A stretch of 64,000 bases of DNA. Origin: Mermis nigrescens (Eukaryota; Nematoda; Enoplea; Mermithida; Mermithidae). This document shows, in pieces, positions 33,601 through 44,959 of the stretch (positions are counted from its first letter, which is position 1; each line of letters opens with the position of its first letter). The notes below the pieces were generated by a model. That model was not told where the DNA came from and made no database searches. It was given only the letters and a program-made list of their open reading frames with translations. The position numbers and the translations under genes are program-made. Where the stretch lies: NCBI GenBank assembly GCA_036768485.1, contig JAVLUZ010000141.1, positions 5,717,349 through 5,781,348 on the forward strand. Direction: 5' to 3'.

Positions 33601-34495
33601 TCGTGATGATGAATATTCCTCGATAAAATCGGGATAACGGACTTGTCTGTAAATCTTCTTTACACCTATTAATTGGGTAAGGTATACACTGAATAATAAA
33701 ATTAAGATATAAGAAATAAATTAAGCAACCGTATAAAGATACTTTATTTATAATTTCGAGAGAAATAAATCCTTTTGAGATGGAATTTTTCGACATATAT
33801 TATATATTTTGAAATATACCCCACTCCTGAACTTATGATTTGCATCCGCAATAGATCACTCAGGAGCTGAATGCCGCCTTGCACAGGGCAGTCATTTTGG
33901 ATACCGCGATTTAGCTTCCCCACTCCGTGTGTTCTTGTACAAGGTCGGTTTGCACATCTGTACAAAGATGGTCCCTAAAATTCCATGTACATTTTGTACA
34001 CACAATTTTCTGGTTGCATGGTACAAAAGCGATTCTAGTGTGGTAAACAACAGAGTTGTTCGACCTCTGATGTTGTACTTTAGCTAATTTCTGAGTTTGT
34101 GAGGGCAAAAATTGCTAAGAATCGTCTTGAAACGGCTCGCGCCAAAAAGTTTGACACTTTCCCTTTTGAAATGCAATTTCAGCCATTAAAAAGATCTATA
34201 GACTTATAATTACTTATTTTCGCGCGAATAGCCAAAAGTTTTTTCGAATTTCAGAAGTTTTTGCAATTTTTTTGTCTCCTCAAAAAATATTTGTGCGCGT
34301 ACAAAGACGGTAATGAAAGTCTTTGTGATCCGGGAAAGTCGTTGCAGAAGACATAAAGACAGTGTCTCCGCTTTCATTTTTTAATTTAATGGAATATCGA
34401 ATCAATCACAATTTAATGACATTTACGACTGCGAAATAATTTTGACACTATGATATCCTTGAAGTTTACAGCCAACATGTGGTGCAAGTCGCCTC
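30611..34495. other. Intergenic or intronic; one MITE B end, one weak open frame
   Basis: About 31250-31450 matches the left end of MITE family B (GGCGAATATACTTGGAATTA, AGATATAAAAAGTAGGGG, ATTATATTCTGCGG). The frame at 31752-32012 reads IEILSAISARQSTEYPLVNDIL and is protein-like but unrecognised. The remainder, including 32013-34495, shows no supported gene. Confidence 0.4.
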
Positions 34496-34690
34496 TTAGT
34501 CGTCGGCGATGTTATCCATTTTCTTGAAAACCCAATTAATGTGATTTGGTAGAAAAGCCGAGTACGAATAATAATAGTACGATCTTCGACCAAATCTGAA
34601 TCGGTTGATCGTTCGACCATTTATTACGCCCATCAGCAATGATACTGTGTCTTCATTTTCTTTACACACATATCCGCCGCCAGAATCACC
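34496..34690 (-). CDS. Trypsin-like serine protease, terminal exon
   Basis: A clear acceptor TTTCAG (34696-34691) is followed in phase 0 by GDSGGGYVCKE, which holds the catalytic serine, then LLMGVINGR, which fits the substrate-pocket strand. The C-terminus is AFLPNHINWVFKKMDNIADD before TAA 34496-34498, the usual end helix 'V..+INWI...'. The exon has 64 codons. An intron just before GDSGG is common in this family. The pocket residue six before Ser lies in the preceding exon and cannot be read. Same strand as the other protease exons up to 43.6 kb. Confidence 0.75.
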   Translation of the reverse strand, partial: GDSGGGYVCKENEDTVSLLMGVINGRTINRFRFGRRSYYYYSYSAFLPNHINWVFKKMDNIADD

Positions 34691-34696
34691 CTGAAA

Positions 34697-37300
34697 TCAA
34701 TTTTAAGCATCACAGTATCACAGTACTGCGCTTGCGCGTACATACTTGGGTATCTCAAGACAAGGCGAGCAAATTCGGGGGGGGGCTCCGATAGGGCAAA
34801 ATCGACAAAAATGGCGTCAAATTATTTAATTCTGAGGTTCTGGCGATATTCGGGGGGTCCGCCAGGTTCTCAATGGGAGGTGAATCTAGTCCACACACAC
34901 CCTACGCCTATGTGTGCACGTGCGCTGTTCTTGAAAGCCAGGTAATTAAAATTTTGTCACCCACATTTTTTATATCACCTTACACTTAAGGCGAATCTAG
35001 TAACGCGCGTCGTAAAATTACACAAAAACTATAAATCTTTATCTAATGATTGTGGAGGGGCCTTTTTCATCAAATGCAAATCGTGACTCGCGGATTACAG
35101 ATCTTACTCATAATTTCGTTACATTCATTCGCCTAAGCCATCAAAATAATTTTCAATAATCATTTCATCATTTAGACAAATATTGGATTGTGATATTATT
35201 TATTCAACTGCTTGTGAACGAATCAGTATAAATGCAATTTGAATGCCTCGCAATTGTATAGAAACGAGTTCTACGAAGATTTTTTTGTTCTTTGAAATGT
35301 GCACTGATTATTAAGGTACAACGCTTGAGCAAAAAAATTGTTGCAAAAATACATTTTATGTTGCAGATTTCTCTATTTAGTGGATTTAACGTAAAAATCG
35401 TGCTAAAAATCTGACACAGCCTGAGCGTCACTAACCAAAATTCATTCCATTTGTTTACATTAACTATTGACATATTTACGGGTACAAAGTCAATTTTTTT
35501 AAATATCTTCTTTATTACTAGAATTAGGAATCAGATTTAACATTTTCTTTACACCTAGTGGCTGCTAATCACGCATGGGCTTGGGCAGGGTCTAAGAAAT
35601 ATAAGTAAGCCTCTAGAAATTAAAAAGATCCCGCAGATTGCTGTACACCTCTCCAGAATTCTAATTTTAGTAAAATTTTTAACGAATCTGGGCAATTTTT
35701 GGCGATTACCCAGAATGTTCTTGCTGCCCATAAGAGTCGATATTAATGCCTCGAATGAATTATTAAAAGAGTCAATGAATTATTAATTTATTATTAAATT
35801 ATAATTATTAAATAAATTATTAAATAAATTATTGAATTATTAAATAAATTAAATATAATGAAATATAATGAATTATTTCAATTTTCAAAATGTATTTCTA
35901 AATCGGTGCACTCGGTCGCATTGTACGGTACGCTGAGCGTAATGAACTGGTTGCAATTAACCATATTTTTTCCTCTCAACTTCTTTGCTCAATATGTGTA
36001 ATGTCAAAATTATCCCTAAAATGTGCCCTATCATTAAGATACCGAGTTTTGTTATGTATTTTATATTTTTATTTTGATGTTATATATTGATTTTTATTTA
36101 TTTCATATACCTCTAAACATTCATAATCGAGTCATTTCTAAGAGTGTAGAGCACACACAGAGAATGAATCTAGCTTCACAGCGTTGCTTAGGGAATATTT
36201 TTTCAAAATAAAACCTTAAAACCTTCTTTACACTCTGCGGTTATTGACTCGCAGTGAGATATATTTTTTAGTTCGCATTATGCTTCTTAAAGTACAGTAT
36301 GCCAAGTATGAAGAACGGAGTGAGATAAAGCATAAAGCACGTTTACCACAAGTCAGCTTTCCCGCTTTACAGCTGCAAAGAAAAATTATGCTAAACGCTT
36401 GTAAAACATATCAAATTTTATGGCGAATTGTGAGAATCTATCTGTCGCAGAATTTCAACGGCTCGAAAAATAGAGCAATTTTTATTGATGCAGTACTTCG
36501 CATACGTGCATGCACGTGAAGGATCTTGGAAAGAGAGAGAGTCCCCCAGAATGATATTTTTGACGATTTTTGCTCGCAAACTTTTGAACCCTGGACTGCA
36601 CCCAAAATACGGATGCGTCTGCGTATGATTGGCAGTCGCAGGTGACCACAGGCCTCTAGTATACGAAAATGTTTACTAGGCTTAAACCCTTGTAGTCCAT
36701 GTTATTTGACGTTTCGCGTATTGTTAAATCGGACTCATAGCGTAATTTTGCTGCCGCTTCAACGCAATTCATTCTGTCGGGTTTCTGAGACCGCTGTTTA
36801 CGCGTAAAGGGAAAGCGATCTATGAGTAAAATGAAAGTTGGTAATTAATCATATGTCGGATGGTAGTTAAAACCACATTTATACAAAAGCATGTAGATAA
36901 CTCAGAGAGTTTTGACCATTTATAAGGAATCTAACGTGTTGTAAAAAAAGATTTAACCTACATAAGGATGGCCAAAACAGGGAAATACCCGGGATAATAT
37001 TGATCAACCAGATAAAAACCGGGAAAAATTTGGGGATTTCTCTATGAATTGAAATTTATGAGGCAAAAAGGCAAGGATTGCTGAGTTAGGAAAGCGAAAA
37101 TATTAAAAAATTTTGGCGCATCGCGCCAGTAAGTACATTCTGTTTTTGTCATGATATATGTAGCTCCAACATTGACTCTTGAAGCTTAAAAAGTGCCAAA
37201 TATTCCAGTAATTTATGCATACTACATTACGTAGTAGTTTTTATGCCTATTTTTTTGGCAGCCGGTCTGACCGATTCTGCGACGGGCTGCAGGGTCTCTG
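34697..37300. other. Intron of protease gene; degraded MITE A and unrecognised frame
   Basis: A short degraded MITE A copy lies at about 35571-35733 (CACGCATGGGCTTGGGCAGG ... CTTGCTGCCCATAAG). AT-repeat-like AAATAAATTATTAAAT occurs at 35755-35875. The open frame 36244-36519 (+) has no motif. No other gene is seen. Confidence 0.4.
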
Positions 37301-38386
37301 GATTTGGAATGCGGACGTTTCGCCCACCCTCACATTTTGCTCCTCCCCCACATTTCGTCTCGGGACATTTCGCCCTCCCCCCGACATTTTGTCCATCTAC
37401 CCACAATTCGCCCCCACATTTTGTCCCGGACATTTCGCCCCCTGAATATTTCGCCTCCACCCAAATTTACCCCGCAGGACATTTCATCCCCGGATTTATT
37501 CAGTTCACTTGCGTGCTATTCTTAACTAAACAAACTTCAAAATAATGAATCAATGAGAGACACTATACATTTGATGTGAAGTTAAACTTTTTATAAAGAT
37601 TTCTTCGCTTATTCAAAACAGAACATAATATGCATAAAAATGACTAATCATTACTTTTCACAAACGAGACAAAAAGAATGACTAAAATTTGAATTTATGA
37701 GTAACCACGTGCGACCTGTACAATGAGAGCTGAATACACAAGCATATACAATACGCACATACATTACTATCATCTGAATCAGACTTTTATTTAAAAAAAC
37801 TTTGCTGATCGAAAACACGCATTCAGGAATGCAATAACAATTTCAAATCGACTTGTCATGAAACTTTATTAAACTGAATTATACAGGCAAAACCTTTAGG
37901 GCATATGTAGAAAAGTTTGGAGCAATTGGAATATGTCTATATTTAAAAAGTTACCGGGTGAACAGGCGCTTGTAACCTTTAGAAAAGTACCTGTTTAAAG
38001 CTTTCAATGCAACCCGTGTTTTACAAATTTGTTACCTCTTAACTTGTAAACAAATTCCCTGCAACAAATTCTGATGCAACCCGTAACGGGCTAAATGCGT
38101 TTGGTGCGACTGGGCCCAGGATATTTGTGATGCATACGCTTGTCTTCTTCAGTACCAGATCTACTTTATTTTAGAGTTTGCACCCTCCTTATGCACAGTA
38201 AATCTTGGGGAGGGCAAAACGTGTATGGGGTAGTGAAGTTATGGGGGCAAAATGTCCGTGGGTAAATCTGAGGAGGTGGGGGGGGCAAAATGTCCAGGGG
38301 CGAAAGTTGGGGGCGAATGTGGAGGGCGGAATGGTGGGAGCAAAATGTGGGGGGGGGGCTGAAATGTCTGTCAAGCCCGGATTTTG
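37301..38386. mobile_element. Foldback-like element with GACATTTCGCCCC ends
   Basis: 37309-37490 is a run of short units such as GGACATTTCGCCC and CACATTTTG(C/T)(C/T)CC. 38195-38385 is the reverse complement type (GGGGGCAAAATGTCC, GGGGGGGCTGAAATGTC). The two arms of about 190 bp are inverted around 700 bp of unrelated AT-rich sequence. Proline-rich open frames in the arms are repeat artefacts. No target duplication could be fixed. Confidence 0.7.
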
Positions 38387-38531
38387 TAGGCTCTGTTTAA
38401 TATACGGGCTATAGAGAATAAATCCTCCGTAAAACAAGTTCCAATTTCAGTCAATTCACTGTAAAAACGATTAAATTGATAAAGATTACAATTTTCAAGA
38501 AGCAACTTCAGATTCTCGTACAAACTATTTT
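38374..38531 (-). CDS. Probable small exon of the serine protease
   Basis: After a possible acceptor ATGATAG (exon from 38531) the minus strand reads NSLYENLKLLLENCNLYQF then GTCFTEDLFS. In trypsins the segment before GDSGG has a Cys-x-x-x-Tyr and a later Cys, which fits ENCNLY and TCF. The phase agrees with the upstream exon: that one ends with one base (G) and this begins with two (AA). The donor is not resolved, and the frame as written ends at TGA 38371-38373, so the right boundary is open. Confidence 0.42.
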
Positions 38532-39228
38532 CTATCATGAAAACACTAGTAAGCAATAAAAATATTTAAGCCAAATGCGACGACCTAATTTTTACCGAAA
38601 TTGATCAACCAACCCGAAAATCGGGTACTGTAGTGTGGCTGTAGGCGCTGCGCCATTTGACAGATATGATCATGGTGAGAATTATATTGTGTCATTTTGG
38701 CAATTTTTTATTTTTTTGCCTTTGCATTTCCAAAATTTTGTTTTGAACGATAAAGAATGATAAGATTTTCTGGTGAATTTTAGCCTGCTTTATTATTCTG
38801 GATTATCGTAAACTGAAAAGGCTAAAAACGATGAGTTTAAAACGATAAAATTGTCGAAATTTTTCCGACGTTTTGAGGAATATTCATAAAATCCTGAACA
38901 AAAATTATATTGATTTTCACTCCCATCTTAGTAGTCGTACACTTATATAGTGCAAATAAGGCGCGCACTTACTATTAGAATTTATTTTTCAAAATTCCAA
39001 TCTTACCCCGGCATTGGCAAATATCTTGCAGCTCCTTTGAAGGTTTCTTTTAGTCTACGTTCATGCTATGTTCAAATATTTACTAATGTTCAAAACGGCG
39101 AAAAAAACGGAAATGGTTTAAAACATTGGATTTTTACGGCCATAAACATTACGTGTGCAACTAGGCAGGGCAGAAGAACGAGCTTATCCTACAAATTAGT
39201 CAATTTGTTTTTAAATATTGAAAATTAA
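38387..39228. other. Intron sequence
   Basis: Apart from the small minus-strand exon candidate nothing is recognised. The plus-strand frame 38950-39228 is taken as chance. Confidence 0.35.
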
Positions 39229-39246
39229 CTGAGTGGCCAGTTGTAC

Positions 39247-39522
39247 CTTTTGTGAAGCCATATCCACAAACGTAACAGATCGAAGAAATCAGAAAATCGG
39301 TGTAGTTCAGCCCGGAGTGTGGTAGGCATATTGGCAAAATATACATACTGAACGTCACTGCTTGAGTGAATTCGATCAGAGCAACATCATATGTTTCGGG
39401 CTTATCGCCAAATTTATTAGGCCACAGTATCCTCGAGGCTTTCCTCGTGATTATATGAGGAGTGAATACTGCCTGGTCTTGGATACCAAAAATGAACGCT
39501 GTAATCTTGTAGTCTAGGCGGT
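39247..39522 (-). CDS. Trypsin-like serine protease, middle exon (catalytic Asp)
   Basis: The minus strand after TTTTTAG (39523) reads RLDYKITAFIFGIQDQAVF, then PETYDVALIEFTQAVTF with the catalytic aspartate in DVALI, then ILPICLP and CYVCGYGFTK, the counterpart of 'C.V.GWG'. It ends at a donor AAAAG|GTACAA (39247/39246). The Trp normally in the GWG motif is Tyr here. The left junction phase does not match the upstream exon in the simplest reading, so an extra small exon or a downstream acceptor (for instance after ACTACAAG) may be used. Confidence 0.75.
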
Positions 39523-39669
39523 CTAAAAATTAAAAATGTTTCAAATGTGTTTGAAAACAATAGATGAATAATACACGATTTGGCTAAAAAACATCCATCA
39601 ATTATAAATCAATAACATTTGATGAATAAAAAATTCTGGCCTTCAAGTTTTTTGCGATTTTAACAAAAT

Positions 39670-40010
39670 TTATTGGTCTATAAAAATGCAAGTTATAGAA
39701 TAACCACGTGAATTAGGCCGAAACAATGATCCTCTGATTTCGTGTATTACTTCTGGACAATAAATACTTTCTTGTTCTTGTTCTTGCAAAGCCTTAAGAA
39801 AATTATTAAAACCGTTCAGAAAAATCAATTTTATAGCAGAATTATTTCTATATTGACTTAATCTTTGTTTGCTGCTCACACCTATATTTTGTCTGCACTG
39901 AACTGGATCTTCAGTGTGCACGAATGTCAAACGTATGTTTATTTGTGCTCTGCTTAATACAAAATAGTTTTTACAAGGAGTGCCATAAGCAACAAGAGTG
40001 GTTATAAGGA
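39670..40010 (-). other. Unrecognised open frame, possible exon
   Basis: Roughly 113 codons are open on the minus strand, from about 40008 to TAA near 39670. It reads LITTLVAYGTPCKNYFVLSR..., then DPVQCRQNIGV, LQEQEQESIYCPEVIHEIRG and SLFRPNSRG. Its length and composition (cysteines, charged helix) look protein-like. It lies in an intron of the protease gene on the same strand; family unknown. Confidence 0.35.
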
Positions 40011-40443
40011 AAATTTACTTGCAATAAACTCAAGACCAAACTAATTATATGCATTTATCGAACCTTTGCAGACTTACAACCCAATAAATTCTTTATGAGC
40101 TGCAAAAAGATGCAAGGCTAAAGCTGTCAAAATAAACTTGTAATTTATCCAATATATTAATACTAATATATCGCTTGGAAATGAAATTGCGCTAAAACGT
40201 TCCAAAAGTTATTTTCTGCAGAAAATTGAGATAATTAATCAAATTAAAAAAGCTGTAATTCATAATGAGGGAATCATTACTTTAATTTGCTACAAATAGA
40301 ATTCATCGACACCATCATTAGAATTTGCACTTCAAATAGAACTGAATTAAAAAAAAGATAAAATATTTCTTCGAAATATAAAATTAGAAATTTTAAATAG
40401 AAATAGCGAATGAGGCTCACAAAAAATATAAAAAAATTAAATA

Positions 40444-41236
40444 CTAGCAAGCAAAAATGCATTGATAGGATAAGATAGGACGAATATAGTTGGAAACACG
40501 CATTATTGAGGATATAAAAGATGTGCACCAGGAAAAGTCACCTACGCATGCAAAAATCATAAAAAATATGCTAAAAAATTAGACTTTCTGTGAGCAAAGC
40601 AAAATTCAAATTATATTCTGCGGCTTGCAAAAGAAAATTACAAACACTGCCTTATCCAAATAGGAATGATCACTTCGAAGTTAAGAAGGACAAATCTTCC
40701 GGATTATCAACTTTAAGTGCAATCAAGCATAGTTAATGCAACAGATAAGAATATAGACTCATAATATTATTATAAAAGTGCATAATAATATTTTAAAAAT
40801 GATATTGCATAATAACAATTAAAAAAATTTGAGTAAAATACAAAGTGATGATAAATAATAAAATAAAATGTAACTGCGGGAACTTGATATATCAAAAATG
40901 CGCGATTTCAATGATTTATTTTTCACTAATTAGTGAATATTAAATATTGACAACAGTCGTATACTGACAATAAATGCGATGTTTTTATAAGCAAAAAATT
41001 GAATGCTAAATATCCATCAAACTTTATTAGTAAGCTCTCCTAGAAGTTAACCAGCGAAAAACTCTTTGGAAAGTCAACTTCCTTTTCAGAGGCCGCAGAA
41101 TATACTTCAATTTTCGCAGTGCTTAGAGAAATTATAATTTATTTCATAGATTCTTATCCTTTTTGCATGCACGGTTGACTTTTGCTAAGGCTTTTCTTTT
41201 ATGTCCTCAATAACGCGTTTTTCCAAGCATATTCGA
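40444..41236. mobile_element. MITE family B, copy 4
   Basis: Left CTAGCAAGCAAAAATGCATT, GAGGATATAAAAGATGTG and AATTATATTCTGCGG. Right GAGGCCGCAGAATATACTTC, TTTTATGTCCTCAATAACGC and CCAAGCATATTCGAGG. It is diverged relative to copy 1. The right terminal bases are lost. Confidence 0.7.
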
Positions 41237-43310
41237 GGGAATGGAGCCTGGAGATCTCCCTTCCAAAGTTAATCGTATCCCAACCTCCCAAGTCAGAAAA
41301 TTTTGGACCTATCCCCACAATATTTGAATTCTTGGAAAAAAAACTGTTGCTTTTGACAATTTTAAGGTGCTTTTTGGAAATTTTTGAATCAGAGATTGAA
41401 GGTCATTCAACCCTCTCCCTTTAACTTTTTTATGGGTTTCATATTCTTGGTGGTCTTGCCTTGTACCCTAAGCCTATATTTGGTAAAGCTTAGTGCGCCG
41501 TATGTTTCCTTTAGCATTATTCTAATCTTTATAATTAAAGGGTGCATTGCTTTTCATTACATAAAATCAAGAATACAAAAGTTACACTTCGCTGGGCTCT
41601 AAAACACGACTTCTGGATTCATGTTTAGATCATGTCATCTCATAGAAAATTTAGCTCTCAAAGGCCATTTTTTTAATTCGTAGAACCGAATACGAGATTT
41701 GATAAGTTATGCTTGGGAGGTCACACTCTTAACTGTGCTCGCATCTTCCGTCAAGAAATCCTCGCTATAGGTTTGAGATTATACCAATGATTGCGGGTTT
41801 CGCTTTCTTATCCAACGAAGGTAAAGAACTATAATATGAGCTCATTAGCGCATAAGCTCAGCGTAGAAGACCGCATGCGCATATGTCACATGTAAGCTTA
41901 ACAATCGTATTATTTTTAAAGATCGTACCCTAAGACAAATTAAGGGATGATGACCGAAGAACATCTTGCAAAAAAATGACCTTTTCACCCCGTAATTGGT
42001 AGTTAACACCGCTAGGACTAACTCCGTCTTCAGAGTGAAAAAACACGACCAAGTGTAATAGGTACAGCATAGATACGTTATTTTTTCAGAAAATAATACA
42101 TGACTCGTTTCATAGCCGCAGGAGGAAGCGGATATAACAGGGTCAAAAACATGTTTTGTTTACATTCAGAATTCAACTTTACACCTTCACAGCCAACTCG
42201 CATTAAGTTTAAAGAAACGCATCGGGAGTGTAAATTTTAAACCTTCCATCACTAATTCCGAATCGAGTTTATATAAATGCGGTCAACTTCTACGTGTAGC
42301 CTTTGAAACATACTTTATTCTAACTATAATTTTTAAGTCGCGAAAGGCAGTCGAAAAAGCGACAAAACATTCATTTCAACCCCGGATCTTTACACTAAGG
42401 GCACTGTGGATCAAAACCTATTGCGACTTTGAGAAAACATATAAGCCTTTTTAGAGGAATTCATATTCTACAGTTTAAATGCATCAAATCACAATTAGAG
42501 TTTATACTAAGTTATTTACAGGCAGCATAAGTGCAAAAAATTTGAATTCGTTATTTTTCTCACTGTAGGACTAAAACCAATTATACAGATTCGTGATATT
42601 TCAGACAAAAGCAACATTTAAAAATAAATGGTCATCTGCAGGCTATAGGTAGAAATTCAAAGTTTAGGTGTCAACTTTACACACTCATTACGAGCTGGGC
42701 ATTGAATGTAAAGTAAAATTAAAAAAGACGAACAGCTAATGTTTTTATCATCTATGCTTAAAAAAACCGCACCTAAGGTATCTTTTATTAAATGTAGGGC
42801 GGATGGGATATATGTAGCTGTACCCAGATATATATTTTAGGTGCTCGCTAATGCGCTACCTATGAGCAATAATTAAAAATATATGCAGACAGTTTATCAA
42901 TAAAAAATTGTAAAAGCAGAAATATATACGGATAACAGAAATCGCATACCCAAATCCACAGCTAGATGAATTTTCTAGTGCAAAAAAAAGCTGCTCATGC
43001 GCGTCGTCCTGAATTGCACTCAACTATTCCTGCAGGTTCGATCAAAAGAAAATTTTTTATACATCATTTGATATTCTATAATTTTTCTCCCGTTATTTTA
43101 CTATTATTTTTTGACACTTCTTTCGCCATTGAAACTTTTACGGTTCGCACCTTAGTAGTAAAAAAACAATAAAATTACATAATAAATTAAATAGATTAAT
43201 AAAATAAAATAATAAATTAATAATAAAATAATTAAAGGATTAAAGGTTAGACATTCCCGCACTATATAATTTGATGCAATATAGCGATACGTTTGATTCA
43301 TCGATTTATC
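41237..43310. other. Intron of protease gene, no exon recognised
   Basis: AT-rich sequence with some TTTACAC motifs (42175-42690) and an AATAAAATAA-type low-complexity run at 43165-43235. No other feature. Confidence 0.4.
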
Positions 43311-43586
43311 TCACACTTTGCGGTACCACTTCAGCTTAACAAAACAATGAGCCGCGCTAATGGCCCACGTGGTCGATTTGTCATTCGGTTGTCTTGCGAT
43401 GAGGGTCGCTCCACAGACATGGCGGCCTTGTTCAACAACCCAACCGTGCCACGGTTGTGAGTAGAATGTGGTCACAAAACCGCCCACAATTCGTTTATTG
43501 CGGTGTTGAAGCAAGAATAGGTCGTTGTCAGCTTGAGTTCTGCTCATGGCTACTCCACAGCTCGTAGGCAATGGCATTATATTCAC
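43311..43586 (-). CDS. Trypsin-like serine protease, IVGG/AAHC exon
   Basis: The minus strand reads NKRIVGGFVTTFYSQPWHGWV, then HVCGATLIA and TTWAISAAHCFVK. RIVGG is the activation cleavage site, WHGWV and CGATLIA are the first strands, and AAHC holds the catalytic histidine. About 27 residues of propeptide precede RIVGG, so this is probably a zymogen; the real left boundary is unclear. A good donor AAA|GTGTGAG lies near 43320. Together with DVALI (39.4 kb) and GDSGG (34.7 kb) the full catalytic triad is present on one strand over 9 kb, in the right order. Confidence 0.8.
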   Translation of the reverse strand: MNIMPLPTSCGVAMSRTQADNDLFLLQHRNKRIVGGFVTTFYSQPWHGWVVEQGRHVCGATLIARQPNDKSTTWAISAAHCFVKLKWYRKV

Positions 43587-44219
43587 GAATTGAGTTATGA
43601 TATGTGGTTCTGCCCAATATTATATAAAATGAAGTATTTGATCGTTGAATGAATGGCATGAAAAATAATGAAGATTTATTTTGCATAGGATAATAAATAA
43701 ACTTATAAAGCTGATTCAACTTGAAAGTACAGAAAATGATTCCGACAGAAACTAAGGGGAATAAAAATCTGCCTTTACCCACAGCATCAAACGAATCGAT
43801 TTTAAACAGAAAGCGGGATTTAAGAGCTACTTTCAACAAGAAACTTAAGTTTGCCACTAAGCTTTATAGAAATAAAATGTGGGTGGCCAATGCGTGAATA
43901 GACTAGTGAACCATAATTTAATTTTTTACTCTATTTCTGTCTTCAGAGCTTCGCGGATGCACCGCTTTTTTCGATTTTGCGAAACAGACGAATAACATTC
44001 TTTAATATTTTATCATTAGAGTATTTCCACCGGAATTTGTGAAACTCAGATTCGAAAAATTACCTGCCGCAACTTCCAAAAATTGAATTTTGACATTCTC
44101 AACGATTTCTTCTGAATATTTGACCCACCACACCCCATAATATGGATATAACACATGCAAGCGTAGCCGTGCACCTTATAAAGACATAACTCACTATGTC
44201 TGCACTTGAATGTCAAAAC

Positions 44220-44561
44220 TCATAGAGTTTGGAGCAATCTCCTGGTTGAACGCGTACGCATTGCTCGAATGAAGCAAACAAATATCTTGCGAATCTGAGA
44301 TCTCCAAAAAATTCCCGATAAGCACAAAGTGACTTTGAGACAGAGAAGGACGCATTGTTGAAGATTTATCAAGTTCCTCGTTATGTAAAGCGGATCTTCA
44401 ACATGTAATCCTTGAACTGTTTGAACGAGGCACAGCTCCCCTTCTCGTTTTGGCAAGGAGTATTGCAAATTTATGGCGTCGTTGAAAAAGGCGTCGAGTT
44501 TGACTGAGTTTGGTGACATACCTACGTAAAATGTGCTCGGATCGAAAATCATTAATATCAT
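44220..44561 (-). CDS. PAN/apple-like domain exon upstream of the protease
   Basis: The minus strand reads SVKLDAFFNDAINLQYSL, then GELCLVQTVQGLHVEDPLYI and INLQQCVLLCLKVTLCLS. After a shift of frame DSQDICLLHSSNAYAFNQEIA follows, matching the 29.4-kb copy in its second half. The frame change near 44330 may be a lesion or error. The Cys layout fits a PAN/apple domain, and such domains precede trypsin domains in many invertebrate proteases. It lies about 650 bp upstream of the RIVGG exon on the same strand, so a PAN-trypsin protein is plausible but unproven. Confidence 0.45.
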   Translation of the reverse strand: MILMIFDPSTFYVGMSPNSVKLDAFFNDAINLQYSLPKREGELCLVQTVQGLHVEDPLYITRNLINLQQCVLLCLKVTLCLSGIFWRSQIRKIFVCFIRAMRTRSTRRLLQTL

Positions 44562-44706
44562 AGTTTTGCCCGAAATATCTGCACTAAATTAGCACAAGCG
44601 CTAAAAGTCAAGCTATGTATATAGACACCAGATGACCTATCACAATGCATCGTCAACAGTTATCAATTTATAATCGCCCTGCGGCACTCCGGGCATATGT
44701 GACTAC

Positions 44707-44959
44707 ACCTAGGCGTGGGGATTTCGGGGGTATGCACGCTCCCCGAGAAACAAAAATCCCCCAGAAACCGAAATTCCCCTAAGAATTCAATTTTTGAATT
44801 TTTTTGTTTTTCATTCGCAATTTTTTTGATGCCAATGGATAGTGCTTGATGAGAAACGCTGAAAAATGGTGTTATTTCTGCCATACTACCATTTTTTAGG
44901 GCCTGTTTTTGATCTTTCAACAATCTTGCAACCCTAGAATTTAGGTGCACCCCACGTAT
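44707..44959. mobile_element. MITE family A, copy at 44.7 kb
   Basis: CACCTAGGCGTGGGGATTTC to GGTGCACCCCACGTATG, with AAGAATTCAATTTTTGAATT, GATGCCAATGGATAGTGC and GATGAGAAACGC inside. Confidence 0.75.

Noticed and set aside
37215..37545. Proline-rich frames with FRPP/HFAPP repeats.
   Set aside because: They lie in the short-unit arm of the foldback element and have antiparallel counterparts in the other arm.
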